Assembly: GCA_964535295.1 (NCBI GenBank)
Contig: CAZHUW010000122.1
Location: 1 to 9,898 of the forward strand
Length of the DNA stretch: 9,898 bases
Direction of reading: 5' to 3'
DNA from: SB21 sp964535295
GTDB lineage: Bacteria > CLD3 > SB21
Within the stretch, counting starts at the first letter, position 1. Every line of letters starts with the position of its first letter. Under the pieces are notes generated by a model. The model worked only from the letters and a program-made list of their open reading frames with translations, did not search any database and had not been told where the DNA came from. Of this stretch, positions 6,085 through 9,898 are shown in pieces. The position numbers and the translations under genes are program-made.

Positions 6085-7656
6085 ATGAAAAAGTTATCGA
6101 CAGTGTTATCGGTTATTTTGATTGCACTTATGTTCATACCCGCAGGAAACATGTCAGCTCAAAAGAAAAAAGATAAAGAATCCAAAGGCGGCGGTGGGGG
6201 CGACTGGATAAAGAGTTTGCCTAATATGCCCATCAAAGACGGATATTATCAAGGTTTGGGAGCTGTGCCGGTTACTAAAAATCAATCAGATGATGCCAAC
6301 AAAGCCGAATCCGACGCAAGAGCTATGGTCGTTCGTGCGATCCGTTCGGAGATCACAAACAAAGTGACCAACGTGGTCGAGGAAACCACTGCAGGCGGCG
6401 CAAGCACATTGACGGAAAGTTTTAACGAAGTCACGGAATCATTTTCCAGTGAAACACTTAAGAATCTCAAAGTGCAGTTCCATCGCGATGAGAAAAAAGC
6501 TAAAAAGCATTATGCGTATTGCGAGATCTCCATTGCGGAAGTTGAAAGACAATTTGCCGAACGTTTGAAGAAAGCGGTCAATATCGCAAAAACGTATTAT
6601 CAATCCGGTAAAACCGCCGAAAATTCCGGCGATTATTATCTGGCATTGAGCCAATATCTGGCCGGTGCTAAAGAAGTGGTTCTAGCAGAAATGATAAACA
6701 AAGAACCAATCGAAGGGGACATTGAAGGTACTGGGGCAAAAGCTTCGATCAAAGCCGCATTTGACACTAAACTGAAAAACCTGATGGGAAAAATGAGGAT
6801 CGAGATCGCCGAAGGCGACGGCCAACGCGGAGTTAAAGGGGAGCCCCTGGCCCAACCATTGGTCGCCAGATTGGTTTACGACAACGGCGGTGTCGTGGCG
6901 GTGGTGAAAAACGCAAACCTCGTTTCTTCTTCCGTTGCGCCAACCGTGGTCAAAGCGGATGAAGGCGCGCAGACAGACGGTGACGGATTGGCTAAATTCA
7001 CTGTTCATTCCGTCGAATCCGTTAACCCCAGCGGCGTTAACAAAGTGAAGATCGGCCTTAATTTAAAAGAGTTCGAAGCTTTCAGGCAACAGTTACCGGG
7101 CGCAGTTGAAAAAGCGAAATTGGTGTTCAAGGATTTTACTTTCACGGCTAAAGGTTCTGCCGTAACCAAGATCGTCATTTTACTTTTTGAAGAAAATATT
7201 GGTAAAGAACAAGCAAACTCGATCATCGAAGGCGATATCGTCAAACAATTAGTATCTAATAAATTCAAAGTCATCGACAAGAGTGAAGTGTACAAGGCTG
7301 TGAGCCGTGAGCAAGCAAAAGCTTCAGCCGAAACCAGCAATGATGACGTGGTCTCCGCTGCGCTTAAAAATGTTGCGGACGTACTTATCATCGGTAACGT
7401 GAAAGCCATGGAATCTGTGGGCGGTTCGACCAATCCTTACGGGGGCGGAACCAGCAACCGCGTATCCGCTTGGGCCAGCTGTTCCATCCGATGCATCGAT
7501 CTGGAAACGGGTAAAACGATTGCCAATAGCGATAAGCAGCAGGTCAAAGGCATCTCCGTCGGCGCTGCGGAAAAAGCCGGTATTGTTGCGCTGACCAATT
7601 TAAGCAAAGAAGCGTCCAAAGAGATCCTGGACGGATTGAACAAAGCTCTTAAATAG
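6085..7656 (+). CDS. Exported LPP20 module + beta-rich segment + CsgG/TolB-N/FlgT-like C-terminal domain
   Basis: The 523-residue product starts behind AAGGAGG (6070-6076). The signal peptide has a likely cleavage MSA|Q after residue 25, and the mature start is Lys/Gly-rich. Residues about 40-160 form an LPP20-like module (DWIKSLP, YYQGLGAVP, SDARAMVVRAIRSEI, HYAYCEISI). A helical, TPR-like stretch (about 160-200, SGDYYLALSQYLAGA) follows. Residues about 237-327 look like a beta-sandwich of Ig type, with GQ..., a TDGDGLAKFTV strand and a closing KIGLNL. The C-terminal 345-523 is alpha/beta with KIVILLFEE, KFKVIDKSEV and ADVLIIGNV, patterns typical of CsgG, TolB N-terminal and FlgT middle domains. 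The combination resembles FlgT, which has an LPP20-like N-domain and a TolB-like domain, but no flagellar genes are nearby. It probably acts in the periplasm or at the outer membrane; assignment of the C-terminal domain is by pattern only. Confidence 0.88.
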   Translation: MKKLSTVLSVILIALMFIPAGNMSAQKKKDKESKGGGGGDWIKSLPNMPIKDGYYQGLGAVPVTKNQSDDANKAESDARAMVVRAIRSEITNKVTNVVEETTAGGASTLTESFNEVTESFSSETLKNLKVQFHRDEKKAKKHYAYCEISIAEVERQFAERLKKAVNIAKTYYQSGKTAENSGDYYLALSQYLAGAKEVVLAEMINKEPIEGDIEGTGAKASIKAAFDTKLKNLMGKMRIEIAEGDGQRGVKGEPLAQPLVARLVYDNGGVVAVVKNANLVSSSVAPTVVKADEGAQTDGDGLAKFTVHSVESVNPSGVNKVKIGLNLKEFEAFRQQLPGAVEKAKLVFKDFTFTAKGSAVTKIVILLFEENIGKEQANSIIEGDIVKQLVSNKFKVIDKSEVYKAVSREQAKASAETSNDDVVSAALKNVADVLIIGNVKAMESVGGSTNPYGGGTSNRVSAWASCSIRCIDLETGKTIANSDKQQVKGISVGAAEKAGIVALTNLSKEASKEILDGLNKALK

Positions 7657-7676
7657 ACCGTAATCTTGGAGTTGCC

Positions 7677-8291
7677 ATGAAACAAATGACGTGGATGTTT
7701 TCGCTGCTCTTCCTGTTCTTTTCAACCGGATGCGGAGAGACAAAAAAACAAGATCCTAAAAACGAGAGTACCGCTGAAAAGAAGAAAATTCCTGCATCGG
7801 AAGAAACTGCTGAAAAGACCGAAACAACGACGGACGAACTTGTATACGAAGGTGTCGGCGTATCGGTTTTAAAAATGGAATCGACGGCTCGTTCTCAGGC
7901 GGAATTAAAAGGCCGGGTGGATATTATTAAAACACTTGGCGAGGATGCGGTTCTTCTTATGAAAGAATTTTCTGCGCTTCAAAAAGAACTGTTTGTAAAC
8001 GATCTCGATACCGCAGCCTTTGCAAAAGGTTTGAAAGAATATTTTGGCAAAGAGAGTATCTCCTTGAAGGGCAGCGCGGTATCGGAATATCGGCGTTCTG
8101 AAAAAGGAGACACAACGTTCGCGGACATGGAAATGCCGTTAATGGCAGGTTACGAAGTCATCGAATCGGCGATAGTAAGCGTCGGGGCCAAATCACATTT
8201 TTTGAAAGCCGATGCGGTCGACACGTTTAAAAAGAACTTTCATGAATTCTTTATGGCGGAGAAAAAAAAGCTGCTTACCAAACCGAGTTAA
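7677..8291 (+). CDS. Divergent LPP20-like lipoprotein
   Basis: The 204-residue product begins 20 bases after the previous stop, with TTGGAG as ribosome-binding site. Its signal peptide ends STGC, giving acylated Cys19. Residues 20-54 are a charged, low-complexity Lys/Glu/Thr linker that would hold the domain away from the membrane. The following domain lacks the P-x-W-I opening of its neighbours but keeps the rest of the LPP20 pattern: YEGVGVS, then AELKGRVDIIKTLG (compare AELDGRKQIAATLG in the 3032 product), then LKGSAVSEYRRS and a closing strand FADMEMPL. It is therefore probably a fifth member of the cluster rather than an unrelated lipoprotein. Gly at +2 would allow outer-membrane sorting under the E. 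coli rule. Function is unknown. Confidence 0.85.
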   Translation: MKQMTWMFSLLFLFFSTGCGETKKQDPKNESTAEKKKIPASEETAEKTETTTDELVYEGVGVSVLKMESTARSQAELKGRVDIIKTLGEDAVLLMKEFSALQKELFVNDLDTAAFAKGLKEYFGKESISLKGSAVSEYRRSEKGDTTFADMEMPLMAGYEVIESAIVSVGAKSHFLKADAVDTFKKNFHEFFMAEKKKLLTKPS

Positions 8292-8350
8292 ACCGAATCT
8301 ATGGCAAAATTTATACGCATATATCATCCTTAATATAAAGGTCATACGTC

Positions 8351-9898
8351 ATGAAAAAACTTTTAACCGTCATCGCTTTTCTTTTGTCCGTTTCGACGAT
8401 GGCTTTTTCTCAAGATGGAGATTCCGATTTCAGGAACGGCGTAACGGCTTATGAAAACGGATTATATGAACAGGCCGTTAATTCCTTTAATTCTGCGCTG
8501 ACCGCTTTTACGGCATCACAAAATAAAGCAAAAATGGCCGATGCCAATAATTATCTCGGCCTGCTGCATCAGGTTTTAAATCAACATGCGAAAGCAGTAA
8601 ATTATTTCAATGAAGCTGTGACCTTGTTTCTCCAAAGCAACAATAAGTCGGGCGCAGCAAGCGCTTTGGCCAATTGGGGCATTTCCGCTTTCCGTGTCAA
8701 AGAGGTTGAACGTAAGCAACAGGGCAAAAAACTGACCTTGGATGATATCGGCAAGATCATAGCCTTTCATACCAAAGCCATGCAATATCACGAACAGTTA
8801 AAGGACAAAGTCGGCGTCGGCAATGATCTGACCAATATTTCAACGATGTACTTCGAAGGTGGTTTTTACAACGAAGCAACCGATTATCTCAACAAAGCTT
8901 TAAAACTGCACACAGAGATCAATTCCAAAGGTGGCATTGCCTACGATCTGGCTAACATGGCACGCCTGAATATGAAAACGGGCGATCAGGCAAGCGCATT
9001 GAAGTTATATCAGCGAAGTGCATCCATTTTAGAAGAGCTAGGAGATCGCGAAGGCCTCTGGAGAACGTATTCGTACATTGGGACACTTTATGAAACATCC
9101 ATGAAAGAGAGTCAGATCCTTGGCGACGATAAGAAAGCTGCAGCCGACCGGCAGAAAGCCATCGATGCGTTAAAAAAATCGGTTGAACAGATCGAAAGTC
9201 TGCGCGGCAATTTCAGCAACAAAGAATTCTTCGACAGTTTTTTAAAAGATAAGAACCCGGTCTATAAAAAACTGATCTCTCTCTTGAAACAATCCGGCAA
9301 CAACTCGGAAGCATTGAATTATATTGAACGCAGTAAAGCGAAAATGTCCAACGACGTGCTGAATGCCAGTAAACTCCAGGTCACGGATAAGAATGAACAA
9401 AAACAGGTCGATAAAATCCAGGAATTGCAGAAACAAAACGAAGAACTGCAGAAACAATTGGCCGAGGAAAAAGCCAAGCCGGCAGACAAACAAGACATGG
9501 CCAAGATCGATAACCTGAGTAAAACCTTGACCCAAAGCCAAGGCGATTTTAATGCGCTGATGATAGACCTGGAAACAAAATATCCCAATATTTATCAGGT
9601 AATCAAAGTGGATCCGATTCAGCTCAGCGACATTCAAAAACAGCTGGATGACGACGTGGTTCTGCTGGAATACTTCCCGGCGGACGATGCGCTTTACATC
9701 TTCATGATCACCAGAGATAAGATCGAAGCGAAGTCCGTTCCTGTTTCCAACACCACGCTCGATTCCCTGATAAACAAATACCGCTACTACATCAGCGACG
9801 TCACTTCGCTGATGAAACGCGGGCGTTTTGATACGAAGATGGCCAATTGGAAACCGGGCGGCGATGCGCGGTTCTATGAACGTCATTCGAAGCCGCTT
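8351..9898 (+). CDS. Exported TPR protein with start of a CHAT (caspase-like) domain (3' partial)
   Basis: The frame is open from the ATG at 8351 to the window end (516 codons). AAAGG about nine bases upstream may serve as ribosome-binding site. The signal peptide MKKLLTVIAFLLSVSTMAFS has a likely cleavage before Gln21. Tetratricopeptide-like repeats cover about 25-285: helix pairs such as GVTAYENGLYEQAVNSFNSA, NYLGLLHQVLNQHAKAVNYF and GGFYNEATDYLNKALKL. Residues about 345-400 form a Gln/Glu/Lys-rich coiled coil. From about 398 the sequence has the entry of a CHAT domain: a tyrosine-proline helix end (KYPNIYQVI), LSDIQKQLDDDVVLLEYF, and the strand DALYIFMITRDKIEAKSV. The catalytic His and Cys of this caspase-clan peptidase would be further right, so activity cannot be judged. 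The gene follows the lipoprotein gene by 59 bases on the same strand and is probably co-transcribed. Confidence 0.9.
   Translation, partial: MKKLLTVIAFLLSVSTMAFSQDGDSDFRNGVTAYENGLYEQAVNSFNSALTAFTASQNKAKMADANNYLGLLHQVLNQHAKAVNYFNEAVTLFLQSNNKSGAASALANWGISAFRVKEVERKQQGKKLTLDDIGKIIAFHTKAMQYHEQLKDKVGVGNDLTNISTMYFEGGFYNEATDYLNKALKLHTEINSKGGIAYDLANMARLNMKTGDQASALKLYQRSASILEELGDREGLWRTYSYIGTLYETSMKESQILGDDKKAAADRQKAIDALKKSVEQIESLRGNFSNKEFFDSFLKDKNPVYKKLISLLKQSGNNSEALNYIERSKAKMSNDVLNASKLQVTDKNEQKQVDKIQELQKQNEELQKQLAEEKAKPADKQDMAKIDNLSKTLTQSQGDFNALMIDLETKYPNIYQVIKVDPIQLSDIQKQLDDDVVLLEYFPADDALYIFMITRDKIEAKSVPVSNTTLDSLINKYRYYISDVTSLMKRGRFDTKMANWKPGGDARFYERHSKPL

Noticed and set aside
7005..7433. 142-codon open frame on the - strand
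   Set aside because: It is antisense to the 6085 gene, has no start signal and no recognisable motif, and its composition is that of a shadow frame.
8212..8454. 80-codon open frame on the + strand spanning the gap between the 7677 and 8351 genes
   Set aside because: It overlaps the ends of two better supported genes in another frame and its Arg/Phe-rich product has no visible domain.
9242..9886. 214-codon open frame on the - strand
   Set aside because: It is antisense to the well-supported TPR-CHAT gene; the protein shows no recognisable domain and is rich in Phe, Leu, Gln and Ile as expected from reverse reading of Lys/Asp/Glu-rich coding DNA.

Overview
The window looks like a chromosomal segment of a Gram-negative bacterium. 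Three genes start behind strong AAGGAGG ribosome-binding sites, two products have lipobox signal peptides, and four more have signal-peptidase I leaders. The mix of a HEAT-cyclophilin fusion, HemW, LPP20-family proteins and an exported TPR-CHAT protein would fit one of the less-studied phyla around the FCB group. The strong Shine-Dalgarno use argues mildly against Bacteroidetes proper. The taxonomic guess is inference only; no rRNA or marker gene is present.

Left part (1-2731): the 3' part of a gene for HEAT repeats fused to a C-terminal cyclophilin-type prolyl isomerase (+ strand, open at the left edge). It faces a complete hemW-type radical SAM gene (- strand) tail to tail, with 6 bases between the stop codons. 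A 300-base AT-rich intergenic region (2732-3031) then separates hemW from the rest.

Right part (3032-9898): six consecutive + strand genes, all encoding exported proteins. Five carry one or more LPP20-like modules: a single-module soluble protein (3032), a single-module lipoprotein paralogue (3780), a three-module protein (4524), an LPP20 module joined to a helical segment, a beta-rich segment and a C-terminal CsgG/TolB-N/FlgT-like alpha/beta domain (6085), and a divergent LPP20-like lipoprotein (7677). The sixth (8351, running off the right edge) encodes an exported TPR protein with the beginning of a CHAT (caspase-like) domain. A strong intrinsic terminator lies between the first two genes. 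The genes from 4524 onward have gaps of 34, 20 and 59 bases and look like one operon.

Most interesting reading: about seven LPP20-like modules in five neighbouring proteins, with different anchoring and different added domains, sit beside an envelope-located caspase-like protein. LPP20-family proteins include FlgP- and FlgT-type components of outer-membrane-associated flagellar rings, but no flagellar gene is visible here. A reasonable hypothesis is an envelope-associated assembly of LPP20 subunits coupled to a CHAT protease. The function is not established by the sequence, and the CHAT catalytic His/Cys region lies beyond the window.
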